NCBI RefSeq assembly: GCF_019649055.1
Contig: NW_026570393.1
Location: 144,053-208,052, forward strand
DNA from: Paramacrobiotus metropolitanus
Lineage: Eukaryota; Tardigrada; Eutardigrada; Parachela; Macrobiotidae
Reading direction: 5' to 3'
Length of the DNA stretch: 64,000 nucleotides
A model generated the notes under the pieces. It had not been told where the DNA came from, did not search any database, and worked only from the letters and a program-made list of their open reading frames with translations. Both the position numbers and the translations under genes were made by a program. Positions 1 to 10,455 of this stretch are shown one piece after another (position 1 is the stretch's first letter; every line of letters starts with the position of its first letter).

Positions 1-30
1 CCCCAGAAAAAACGAATAGGAGGACGGCGC
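1..30 (+). repeat. Probable tail of a dispersed-repeat copy cut by the window edge
   Basis: The first 30 bases resemble the stretch CCCCAGAAACAGCGAATAG and following GGAGGGCGG found near the 3' end of the dispersed repeat copies at 7.9 kb and 8.9 kb. Only a short match is available because the copy would begin left of the window, so this is tentative. Confidence 0.35.
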
Positions 31-402
31 CATGTTGTATGTGGTTTTTTGTGTTTACATCTGTGGAATTTTCTGTTGCATGCAGCTCATCCTTCTCATC
101 ATCTCCATCCGCGCTGTAGCGTATGATGAAATTAAGGATGGAAGAAATGATGCGGCGATGCAGGCAGTAATGGACATCACTCACAACCTCACCGACAGAA
201 ATGGCAACTTTTCATCATCATAACCAACGATTCCAAAGAAGATTTCGTCATCTATGCCGCTATACTTTCACAAGGCATTTCCAAGATTTTTGTAGCAGAT
301 TATACAGTTTTATCGTCACATCCATGCTAAAACACATCTTTGGACATCTGCTCACATTAAATCCATCAACAGTGCTCGCTGTAATTCTCGCTGTAGGATC
401 GG

Positions 403-639
403 TTAGCCCTTGGGACGCGGAGGAGGAACTGGTGGAGGCTTTTTTTTGCATGTTATGTCTACGCACCCTCCTACAGGTGAAATGGCAATCCTGCTCATCA
501 TCGGTGGAGCATGGCTGCTGTTCGAAGCTTCTTTTGCTGTACCTTCCAGTTGCACATCCGAAGTGGTCTGATTCAGAGCTTTGCTTCCAGATACGGATAG
601 CACTGTGAACAATACAGCGATTGCAAGTAGCTTTATCAT
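403..639 (-). CDS. Small putative secreted protein (78 aa)
   Basis: The ORF begins with a good signal-peptide pattern: Met-Ile-Lys, then a hydrophobic core LLAIAVLFTVLSVSG up to about residue 20. The mature part is short, with N-x-S/T sequons near residues 24 and 40, two cysteines (C59 and C64) and a proline-rich, basic C-terminus (KKKPPPVPPPRPKG). The ATG follows CGGTAAA. No domain is recognised and no homologue is recalled. It could be a single-exon secreted peptide or the first exon of a longer gene. The opposite strand carries a longer open frame over the same bases, so coding status is not settled. Confidence 0.4.
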   Translation of the reverse strand: MIKLLAIAVLFTVLSVSGSKALNQTTSDVQLEGTAKEASNSSHAPPMMSRIAISPVGGCVDITCKKKPPPVPPPRPKG

Positions 640-1889
640 TTTACCGCTTTGGCTACCGCTCAGTAACCGCTTGTCATGAGAACTTCGAAACCACGTTTAC
701 AGTACTTCAGGTACTGCATAACATGTATTGTGCATACGAATGATGCAACTAGCAGTTTTCCTAACGGTTTATATGGCATAAAACGCGGAAGTATTTTCAT
801 AGCTTGCACCTACCGTGCCAATTGTATACGCCGTATTGCTGGCTGCGATTTGCCATATTTCTTAGTCGGCAATATGCAACATAGGTATCTAAGGCATGTG
901 ATATTATTTGGCCCTCAGGGCCACTTCCGCTATAACAATAAGTAATTACAAGTATCGGTCGCGCTAGCTCGCGACCAATTGTTGTGTTCGAGGTATGGAA
1001 GAATGAAAAAAATACAAAATATACTTCGTACAGCAATAAAAATGATTTTGAGAAATATTTCAAATATGAAACCCCAGCGAGGCCAGCTACGAAAATATTT
1101 TAACATGTAGAAATGCGGACAGTTTTCAAGCTTTCCGGTTAAATTCGACCAGTATTATAAAAACTGTGAAAGCCTCCGCAATTTTTCTTTTTGTTTGCAT
1201 TTTTCACGGTTCTTTTTCACGTTTTTAATGTAACTTTATATTGCCGATCTAACGAACTGTAAACTTGATTTTTTTTGTACGACCGATAATACTTAAACGG
1301 TGATTAAATGAATGGAGTGGGATCATTTACACAATGCCCACAAAAACCATTCAGCCGACATTTTAGCGAGAATTAACGGAAACTTGTGAGAAACAATTAA
1401 CGGTTGCCCAAGGTGACCTGGAAGGCTGCATCTTTAGCTACTAATTGTAAGAATTTTCAGCCATTCAGTCAAGCTCTTCAGTAAGTATTTAAAAAAATAA
1501 AATAAATACATATTTATTATATTTTGAGGTTAGCGAATACTCAAGCTACCACCAGTATCACAGAGCCGCTATTTGAGTGAATACGGTAAACGGGCTGCGG
1601 GCTAGCTTTTAGATATTTAGAAACTACGTATAAATTAGACAATTTAGATCGAAAAAGCATTACCGACGCTACAACCATGAACGGAATCAACGCTCACGTT
1701 GATCGCTATTATTCGACGGTTTTGTGACTGCATTAAACTGCATTAAACTGTATGTAACTGTATTTAACCGGAGCTTAATGGCATGCGGAGGTTCTGTACA
1801 CCGGTAAAACTACATTCGGTTCCGCGAAAGGTGTATGTAACTCTTATAAAGACGTGAATGCTATAAAGAGAATCCCCCCTATGTTATAA
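640..1889. other. No gene seen
   Basis: This stretch is AT-rich with only short open frames and no recognisable domain. Small direct repeats occur, such as the ACTGCATTAA iterations near 1728-1750. Nothing else is supportable. Confidence 0.5.
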
Positions 1890-4158
1890 CATGCGAGTAT
1901 GACGAGCCGTTCGTGCAAAAAGGTTTTATGTATATTATGTTACTTATGTAAGTTATGTTATGCTTGTTATGATTGTCATGTTACTTGTATTACGCTTGTT
2001 ATGTATGTTATCTTGCTTATGTTGCGTTTGTTATGAATCTTACTGAACACATGATACTATTTTATCCTTGATTTCAAATTATTTCTAATCATGACATTTA
2101 ATAGTGTTATGATTAGAACACTGGAGCAAAGTGCTAGTACAAGTTACAGATCACATTATAATTAAAATAGCAATTCTCGCGCAAAGTCGGCGAAGCCATT
2201 GGATAGTTTTGCCGCAAGAGTTGGTGATTGAAACTAAGAAAATTAAAAAAAATTATTCTGATTTAATTGAATCAAAAGTAATGGCTTATGCCATGCGGCT
2301 GTTGTTCAATAGTTAGAAATTCAATAGTACTTGTATTCCTAATAATTCGTATACTGTCTAGGAGACCCTGACAATTTTAAAAATTTGTGATCTGGCAGAA
2401 ATGGCATGAGAACGTCTGCTTCACTTACTTACGTCGGTGGACGAAAACTGGAAGGGTGTACGGCCAAAGCCTAAAGCAGCATCCACAAGTTACAACATCA
2501 CAATAAAGTTACAGCAGAAAAGCCCGTCCTGCAGTAACATTGTATGTATAATACTTGAAAAGCAGTATGCAGTACAATGGAATCATATAATTTCGGTATT
2601 GCCCCGCCCATAGGACCAGAGCACATGGAATAATTTTTTTAAGCATACTATGGTAATATCTTTCCCCAAAAAAATATAACTTTTCTAAATTTACACCCGG
2701 AAAATGCGCCTTGGTTAGAGTTTACATTTAAACTTCACCGATATTTGATGAGCACGTTTCAGTACAGGATAAAGCTTCAAAAAGAACTGCTTTTTAAAAA
2801 CTTCAGTAATCCAAAGTTTCTTAAAATTATTATTTTCTGAAAATTTATAGCAGTTCTTACAGTAATACCGTGTTGCAGTCGTTTGTTACGCGCAAGTTGA
2901 CCTTTGTAGATAGATTTACCACTACAAGCCGGCCCGGATGATGAGCACGATTAAAAACAGCGAAAAATGTAACTTCGTGGGTTACCCGGCTTGCTCCAAA
3001 TTACACAATCCGGCGCGCCACGCCACAATGTTTACGCTTTAAATGCATTTGGCATGGTTAGTGACTGCCAAATATAATGTGAAAATAAATCTTGGAGGCA
3101 TTAAGTAAATATATACGATTATAAAAATCAAAAACCAATTTGTATCCTAACATTGCGGGGGGGGGGGGCGTGAGTGGCTGTTTGCCCCCAAGGAGGGCCA
3201 GCAGTGTCAGTCTTTGTTTCCTGTTTAAAATTTTGAATCATTTTAAGTAGTTTCTACCTGCGCAAGCTCATTGTTATCTGAATTGGGCATTGTCGAATAA
3301 ATATTTATTTGTATACTGTAGATGTTAAATTCGTCATGTGAATATTGCAGTGTAGTGGCCATCGTCTCAAGCGCCAACAGCGCATTCAATATGCATGAGC
3401 GATATCTTTACGAGCTCTTCATCCGGACCGGCTTGTACATAGTACAGTTGCCACAGCGCGTTTTGCCATTACTTTTGAGTTTTGGGGAAAATAAATCAGA
3501 ATAATTTTTTTATTTTTACGGCAGATTCCAGCGAAGCGAACCGTGACAGGTTCTTATTGCCGTATACGCCGGATATCCGTCCTAGCATATACGAAGCTGT
3601 AGGTTCTGTTTTTGGTGTAAACAAAAAAAATTTCTGGCGGTCGTAGACTGTGGAATTGCCCGGCAAGTTGAAAACGGTCGTGCAGCGGTCGCGCCTAACA
3701 CCGATGTGTGGGATGTGTTGTGTTCTGGTCGAATAACGATGCCTGACCAGTATACCCAGTAACCGATCTGAAGTAATTCTGCCCACAGCGCAACAAGATG
3801 TGACGATCTTAATCCCGAGTAAAAATAGGCTTAAAACTTTGTAAAAAACGCAAGCAACCACTCTTTCTCGAGCGCCCCTTGTAAGGTTGTAAACATTCTA
3901 CTCTGTTTCTGCCCAGTTAGGCTTTTTCTTTGCCAAACACTGGTTCCAGAAACTTCCCGTTTTTCGACAATTTTCTAGAGTTAAGAGTTTTTCTAATGTC
4001 CCACAATCAGTACAATCTATACACATTTTTCCTACATGTCATGGTGTTAAACATACATAACAAGCGTAACATGAGTAACATGGCAATCATAACAAGCATA
4101 TCGTAAGTAACATAACATACATAAAACCTTTTTGCACGAACGGCTCGTCATATGCGAG
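1890..4158. mobile_element. Non-autonomous DNA transposon with ~110-120-bp inverted ends
   Basis: Bases 1890-2010 and 4048-4158 are inverted copies of each other. They share the GACGAGCCGTTCGTGC block (near 1901 and, complemented, near 4150) and then TTTTATGTA and iterated GTTATG/CATAAC words. The arms are imperfect (small indels), so the element is old. Beyond the right arm, up to about 4238, the sequence ends in AAGAGAGGTTTCACTGT. Its complement looks like the CAGTGAAACCTCTCTT-type ends of pogo/Tigger relatives, but the left outer end is too diverged to pair it well. The 2-kb interior has no transposase-like ORF. Family assignment is inference. Confidence 0.65.
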
Positions 4159-5327
4159 CCAATCCGGTTCCTTACAGGTTGTATGTTATAAAGAAGTGTA
4201 TTTAATAAAGAAGTATATTTTAAGAGAGGTTTCACTGTATTCATGTCTCGTGAATTCTTCGTTTTGCGTCTGATATTTTATTGCAGTAGGAAGTTAGTTC
4301 CTTACTAGTTTCCGTGTTGCATAGGGTGGATAAGTTCAGTGCTTCTAATTATTTTATCAATAGATTCATATATCCTTACGTCCTTATTTTTTGGAAATTA
4401 TCTCCTAAATCAAAACTGATTTTTTCAATAAGTGGATAATTTTATAAAATAGAGCATCGCGCAAACGTTCCTACCTTTATCTTTGAAAAATCTTAAGTTT
4501 TGGAGAAGGTCTAAAAAACTTTTTAGAAGCTGTAGTACTTAAAGGTTGTTAGTACTTAAAGGTTGTTAGTTTTGAAAATTATCTCCTAGTTCGAGATTCC
4601 ATTTGTGAAGCTTTTGATTATTTTATAAAATCCAGCATCTTCTAAAGCTTCCTACCTGCAGCTTGGAAAAAAATTTGGTTTCTGGAACGTTTTCAAAAAC
4701 CCTTTAAAACTTTCAGTGCTTAACGTTTAAAGTTCATAGAAATTTCCAGTAAATTCTAGAAACGTCTCGAATGAGCAAATTCAAATTTCGCAACTTAGCA
4801 ACCTAAACTATAGTTATTTAAAACTGTTAATCCCATCAAACTTATAATGTTTTGCTAATTCTTGAAACCTTTTAAGATGTTTTTAAATATGTTTGAATAC
4901 CTCAAAATAACTATAAATTTTTCGAAAGTCGGCTCCAAAGCTTTTACATTTCAAGAGTTTCTAAATATTTCTAAATATTTCGACTCGGCCCCGCGCAGCG
5001 GGGCCGTTACCTCTAATTTTTTGAGACTCCAAAGTTTCGTAATTTAAAAATATCTAAAAATCTGAGTACCTCAATATCTCACGGTAACAATAAATGAGGA
5101 AAGGTAATAATAATATATCATTTACATCCTTAGTTTATAATTTAGATCGATATTAATTGACATCATTTTAGCCATGCCGAATGCCTGAAGATGCGGTAAT
5201 CCTGTCTATTATGAATACTCTAACCAGCATTGAATAATATGTGTAACCGGGTAGTAAATCGATCTTTTTCAGTACGAGTCCTTATTCGAATACTAGGACG
5301 GATCGCAGCGAAACTATTATTACTAAT
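4159..5327. other. Gene-free AT-rich stretch with decayed repeats
   Basis: There is no convincing ORF. A tandem duplication of AGTACTTAAAGGTTGTT lies near 4540-4570, and similar sentences (TTGAAAATTATCTCCTA..., then AAAACTTT) recur between 4390 and 4700, suggesting an old degenerate repeat. A GC-rich hairpin listed separately interrupts it. Confidence 0.5.
4986..5006. repeat. GC-rich perfect triloop hairpin
   Basis: The stem CGGCCCCGC (4986-4994) pairs perfectly with GCGGGGCCG (4998-5006) around a 3-nt loop GCA, in otherwise AT-rich DNA. It has the same architecture (7-9-bp perfect stem, 3-nt loop) as the three hairpins at 20446-20521. Confidence 0.85.
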
Positions 5328-6967
5328 TATACACCCTGGTCACGCCAAGTTGGCGGCATCCCTTTAAAAAATTCCCATGAGCCACTGGTTAAAAACTTAA
5401 ACTTTTTTTAACTTCTACGGTATCACCCAATCTATTCCGCATCTTTTAGACTCAGGGTATCCGAGATTCGTGCGCGTGAAGAACCACAGAAATATCAGAA
5501 CTAGGGCAGTCCAGGTTGCCAGTGCGCTGCAGTCTTGCTACCGTGGCTGCCTTCCCTTTATTCAAAATTCACTTTAAATTCCCACGTTCGCCTTAGTCCC
5601 CCGGCTTCAACTTAGGTGAGTTACCCACCCAGTGGTCCTTCGGAGTGCACGTTACACAATTGACTTAAAGTTACTCTTGGGTCAGGGCAGCGGTATAGCT
5701 GTGGGCGTGGTCAAAATGTGGGACGGTCTCCTTTGCGAAGTCACCGTGCAGCCGTGGGAAGTCCGTTTTGACCATCCTTTGCAAAATATAGTCCAAAAGG
5801 AACCAGGCGTCAACTCTAGTATCACCGTTCGCAGAAAAAGCGCGCAACAGTGCAGACTAAAACATCCGAATGGTCACCTTAACTTTTTTCGGGCAGCGCT
5901 TGGTTTTTGAGAAAAGACGATTTTGTTCCCCAGGGTGTTTTGTGTGTTTGGTCCAGCCAATGATTTTCAGTTTTTGTCCACGAAGCAGCCTCTTAATTGT
6001 ACTCAAAATATTCTCAATTTCAAGCCCCTAAAGTTGTTCCTGATTTTCTGGCTAAATTGAATTTGTTTCAAACACTGACTTGACTCGTTCAATCAATGCA
6101 TTCGCTTCGTTAGGTGTTTCTCGCGACATTGTAATAAGAAGTCGGACAAATTTAAACTCAAAAAATACGCAAGAAAAAACTGCACTAGAAACTGTACGAG
6201 GCGTGTGTCCCTTGCTTAGATAGAGCACATTTACCTTACCATACTTAGATAACTGTGCCCGTGTTGTGCACTCAATTTGCAGCGCTGTCAACCACCCAAA
6301 GATGGCAACGTCAGGGAGAATTTGAAAAATCTGTTGAATCAGCCGTTGATATCTTCAGTTGCTCACATCTCGTAAATGTGGGAACAAAAACTGTTCAAGC
6401 AATATCTCAAAAGATGTAGAAAAAATTCACAAATTTTTTGATACCAAGTAAGTCAGGATTTAGAGCGACTGAAATAAATTAGAGCCATTTCTGTTTCCCA
6501 TAGACTTAGCATAGTAAGTATTACGTTGAAGAGGTCCACGAAGAGATCCCATAGAGTGTCTACGAGAAAGTCAAAAAGGCTACAACTTGTTTCAGTTGCT
6601 CTAAATCCTATATTACTTGGTATCAAAAATCTTGTGAATTTTTTCTGCATCTTTTGAGATATTGCTTGAACAGTTTTGTTCCCACATTCACGAGATGTGA
6701 GCACCTGAAGTTATCAACGGCTGAATCAACACATTTTTCAAATTCGCCCTAGCGTTGCCATCTCTGGGTGGTTGACAGCGCTGCAAATTGAGTGCACAAC
6801 ACGGGCACAGTTATCTAAGTATGGTAAGGTAAATGTGCTCTAAGTATGGTAAGGTCTATCTAAGTAAGGGACACACGGCTCGTAAACATATTTGATATCC
6901 ATGCGCAACACGATTCGGCAGAAAAATAAAATGTCATGCCGCCAACTTGGCGTGACCAGGGTGTATA
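5328..6967. mobile_element. Non-autonomous DNA transposon with perfect 32-bp TIRs
   Basis: Bases 5328-5359 and 6936-6967 are perfect inverted repeats of 32 bp, starting TATACACCCTGGTCACGCC and containing the small palindrome GCCAAGTTGGC. If the outer TA is the target duplication, the element is about 1.64 kb. It has no recognisable transposase; the open frame at 5632-5910 starts with a non-ATG codon and looks like nothing known. A large internal foldback (6196-6884) occupies its right half. Identical ends after the interior has decayed suggest fairly recent mobilisation by a relative. The superfamily is not clear (a TA target would fit Tc1/mariner types). Confidence 0.75.
6196..6884. repeat. 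Large internal foldback (arms ~280-300 bp)
   Basis: The left arm, about 6196-6476, is repeated in reverse complement at about 6588-6884. Shared landmarks are GTGTGTCCCTT, GAGCACATTTACCTTACC, TGTGCACTCAATTTGCAGCG, TGTTCAAGCAATATCTCAAA and the AGTAA...GGATTTAGAGC block. The arms are separated by about 110 bases, so the transcript or single strand would form a long hairpin. The right arm carries an extra local duplication of the TAAGTATGGTAAGGT word. Confidence 0.8.
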
Positions 6968-7714
6968 AGTCACATTGCGGAAGACGCTTCTTTATAAAAT
7001 GATTAAATGATTTCTGCAGTTATTACACTCTAATGCCGGTTTAGTTACATTCATGGCTTAAACTAGAACAATCACACCACTCATGAACGGGCAAACGTTT
7101 TTTTGCAAACAAAGCGCAAACGGTACCGTATAGAAGCTAGTTCAAGCTACTACTCTGTAAATGCAACACTCTGCATGCATTGGGCATTATCGTTTCATAC
7201 GGGACCAATAAATGGCCAGCTTTACTGCAGGATCCTACTCATCCATGGACATGACAGACGAAATCACGAAAACTCAGATACGGCAATTATCGAGTTTGCG
7301 GCACCGGGCGCCTTGGAACAGCGCCTTTATTAAAAGTAGCCAATAAGATCATCAGGCAACTCCCTCGTAACATTCATAACACATCGATCTTAAACAGGAA
7401 ACACAGCACCGTATGTAGCCTCATACCGTACACCCCGCTACACAGGTGCGCTTACTTCCAGGAGGTGCCGTTATTTCGTGGAGCAGCCCTTACTTTTCAA
7501 TCAATAGTTTCCGCAGTTTCGAAGCTCTCTATTCGTTGGACTGTTTCATCCGCATCGGTAAAATAGGCTTGAGCATACAGTAATTACGCTAATCAATAAT
7601 TTTTGCAGTGCTTGATCATAAACTGTACTCAAACCTGGATGAGATCATACTGTGTGTGCTCACGGTCGCCGGTCAGTTATCAGCTGTATGGTTGAATCTA
7701 AAGTTATGATCGTA
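6968..7714. other. No gene seen
   Basis: Only short unconvincing open frames occur here, including a 76-codon frame at 7103-7333 that starts with ATG but matches nothing I know. No repeat structure was noticed. Confidence 0.4.
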
Positions 7715-7958
7715 TAACGCGGGGCCGTGTGGGCACCACGCGTATCCTCGACAGCGTAACAGCGGTGAACCCGGATGAGGCTTTAATGCCGAATCTAATG
7801 CGCACCGTGGCGCAGCAACACCAGACTAACAAGGAAGGATTCTGCAGCCAGTGCAACTGTGCTGCAGATCCGTCACAACAGCGCAGCAATGTGTGGGGTG
7901 GAAATCCCCAGAAACAGCGAATAGCTACTCAGGAGGGCGGAGCGTCCCGCCCTTACAC
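7715..7958 (+). repeat. Dispersed ~245-bp repeat, copy 1
   Basis: This block starts ATAACGCGGGGCCGT and ends near GGCGGAGCGTCCCGCCCTTAC. It is repeated almost word for word at 8690-8942 and, more diverged and in reverse orientation, at 36156-36411. Spread copies and a target-site-like duplication at the third copy point to a mobile sequence, perhaps a SINE or MITE. No clear RNA polymerase III box pair or terminal inverted repeat was found. Confidence 0.75.
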
Positions 7959-8689
7959 CCCTTTTGCAGGCATCGCTACGTCCTCGGAGCGAAATCTCCC
8001 AGGATTCGGAGGATCCGCACCCCACGCCGGTTCGGCTCGGGTTCCGGGTCGGTTCGGTCCGGTTCGGTCCGAGGTCAGCCGTCTGGGTCAGCGCTCTGTC
8101 GCGACTGGATCCGGGTCCAACCCGGAAGCGGGTAAATTCCGTAGTTTCTTCAGCAGAAAAGGTCACGTTCTGCGGAAATTTGGGCAGGGGTTTGGGGCTT
8201 ATGTGGCCCGTGACCCCTGCAAAAAATAAAACACGCAAATCCGCGGTTAAAATCCACTGCTCCGTCCGGGGGGAGGTCGCCGTCCCAAGAAGTTCGGGCA
8301 GTGGTTTGGTGGGGGAATTCTTCAGCGTGATGCTGGTGGTCGATCCGTGCCGTTGGGATCGGAGTTGGTGCTGCTGTTGGCGGTGTATCCGTTCAGGTTT
8401 CCCGCTGGTCCGTGTCGCGTCCGCCGTCGGCGTCGCAGGAGGCAGTTCTCGCTCCGCGGCATCGCAGGAGGCGTTTCTCGCTCCGCGGCATCTCCGTCCA
8501 GTTTGGGAGGCATCCGTCGCGGGGAGGAGTCCATCTCCTCGGTTGGGAGAGGAATCCATCACGTTCCGCGTGGGGGGGGGGTGGGAATGTAGCTCCACAC
8601 CCCGGGGTTAAATGGGGTTCATAACTCAGAGGTGCTGCGGGCGCGACGAGCGCGCGCAGCTGGAATCGATAGCCAGATCCGCTACCATA
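7959..8689. other. GC-rich spacer between two repeat copies
   Basis: This stretch is strongly GC-rich against its AT-rich surroundings and open in several frames on both strands because stop codons are scarce. It contains GGTTCGGTCC iterations (about 8033-8078) and a short tandem duplication of CTCGCTCCGCGGCATC (about 8446-8492). I do not support a gene here. It may be part of a ~975-bp unit comprising repeat copy 1 plus the spacer. Confidence 0.5.
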
Positions 8690-8942
8690 TAACGCGGGGC
8701 CGTATGGGCACCACGCGTATCCTCGACAGCGGAACAGCGGTGAACCCGGATGAGGCTTTAATGCCGCATCTAATGCGCACCGTGGCGCAGCAACACCATA
8801 CTAACCGTCACTAACATGGAAGGATTCTGCAGCCAGTGCAACTATGCTGCAGATCCGTCAAAACAGCGCAGCAATGTGCGGGGTGGAAATCCCCAGAAAC
8901 AGCGAATAGCGACTCAGGAGGGCGGAGCGTCCCGCCCTTACA
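8690..8942 (+). repeat. Dispersed ~245-bp repeat, copy 2
   Basis: This is a near-identical direct copy of 7715-7958 at an offset of 975 bp, with a few substitutions and a small insertion in the middle (near 8806-8820). It ends about 80 bp before the left end of the Harbinger element. Confidence 0.75.
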
Positions 8943-10231
8943 ATCGTGAAGCATTTTATCCAAAAAATTTTATGGTAGTTCACTGCGTTTGCCATTAGAC
9001 ATTTTTTGCAGTCCCTCCACTTAACCGTAGCCATACACTAACCATACTGTATGGTTAAGTGGGAGCGTATGGTAAGTGCGGATACCATACAAACTAGTTG
9101 TATGGTAGCCCACTTCCAGAGGCTCCTCTTTGTTTCTGTGCAACCTAATGTCACTGGAAATGCTTTTTCCGAATAGAAAAAAACATTTTTAATCTTAAAT
9201 CTTGAAGCTGCAAAAGCTACCAGTTCCCGTAGCGCAAGAGAGAAAAATAAAATGGAAGGCGGTGAAAACTGAGCTGCGCGCAGCAAATGCTGTGGTTAAT
9301 GCGCTGCCACCTAGATGGCGGTCGGCCACTACGCCCGCAACAAGTGTTTTTCTCAGGAACGAAGCGCATTTAAAGTTTTTTATGAAAGAAACTTATGATT
9401 TTTTAATACTTTCGAAATGGCGGATGTCGATGATAATTCCCATTCCCGAACAAAGAACCGAAGAAATCGCTTCACCGCGGAGCTTGATTTGTTGGTGGCG
9501 GAAGAATCGAGCGCACAGAACCCCTACGCAGCCCGGAATCCTAGGGAATGTTGGGAAAAGATCGCCGAAAATCTTACTGCTACTAAGGTGAATTTTGACT
9601 AGCTTTTATACCCGCTGGGTTCCTGTACCAAGCTTATTCTATTTTTGTTCTAATGCAGAAATTTAAGATACCGTTGACTGATCGTGCCTGCCAGGTTCGA
9701 GTGGAAAAACTGATAGAAGCATTCGTCAAACAAGATCTTCGAAATCTCGTTCGAACTGGCACGGAGGAAATATATGGCCGTATTGAAGCAGCGCTACTTT
9801 CTTTATCGGAGAGTAAACGGGACGCACTCGCTCTGACTGTGCAGAAAAAGCAGCAGTAAACAGCTGATGCTCTGAAGCGTAACGCCGAAACAGCCATCAT
9901 TCAAAAGGCTGGAGAATCGACGTTCACTAAAAAGAAGCGCGTGGATGATCTCGCGGACTATCGTCTCCCATCTTCCAGCGCTTCAGGAGCTACTGAGGGC
10001 TCTGACGACGACAAATGGGTAGATTCAGCTGCCGAAGAGGAAGCAGCTATGCAAAAACCGGATTATGATCCTGCGACATTTGAACGTGAAAAGGCTGCCC
10101 GTCGACAACGACAGAAGCGCACGCGACCAGCAGCAGTCAAACCAACAAAAACGTCAGCCCAAATGGAAACTGTCAAAGCTATTGCAGAAGGCGACAAAAT
10201 GAAATGCAACATCAAAGAAAAGGAGTTAAAG

Positions 10232-10455
10232 TGTCATGTTAACTGATTCACTTATATGACTAACCGCTCTTGTTTCTTGTTAACTTTTCTATAAGTCATT
10301 AAGGTTTGTTACTTTTACTTTATATCTGATTTCCTATCCCTTTCCATCCTTATTTCTCTGTGTATATAATCAACTTGTACTGAGCGTACAAGTCAGTCTG
10401 GTGATGAATTGCATTAAACTACGGAAATTCCAAATGTTATACGAGTAACATTTCA
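10232..10455 (+). repeat. Left LTR of the gypsy element
   Basis: The LTR is 224 bp, with TG...CA ends, a TATA-like TGTATATAATC near 10360 and a small perfect hairpin CTTGTAC-TGAGC-GTACAAG just after it (10374-10392). It is about 98-99% identical to the right LTR. Confidence 0.93.

Noticed and set aside
32-223. 63-codon ORF with a hydrophobic start at the left edge
   Set aside because: It overlaps the edge of a dispersed-repeat copy, has no downstream support and is too short to trust.
3157-3168. Run of 12 G residues as a G-quadruplex regulatory element
   Set aside because: A single homopolymer run without further G-runs nearby; most likely slippage or an assembly artefact.
5632-5910. 92-codon ORF inside the 5.3-7.0 kb TIR element as a transposase remnant
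   Set aside because: It starts with a non-ATG codon and has no transposase motif.
7964-8611. Long open frames on both strands (up to 241 codons) in the GC-rich block
   Set aside because: Several frames are open at once because stop codons are rare in GC-rich DNA. The translations are Arg/Ser/Pro-rich with no domain, and local tandem duplications explain the apparent repeats.
7715-8942. The pair of 245-bp direct repeats as a standard LTR element
   Set aside because: There are no TG...CA ends, no primer-binding or polypurine signals, and no shared target duplication; a third single copy exists elsewhere. Left as an open question in the findings.
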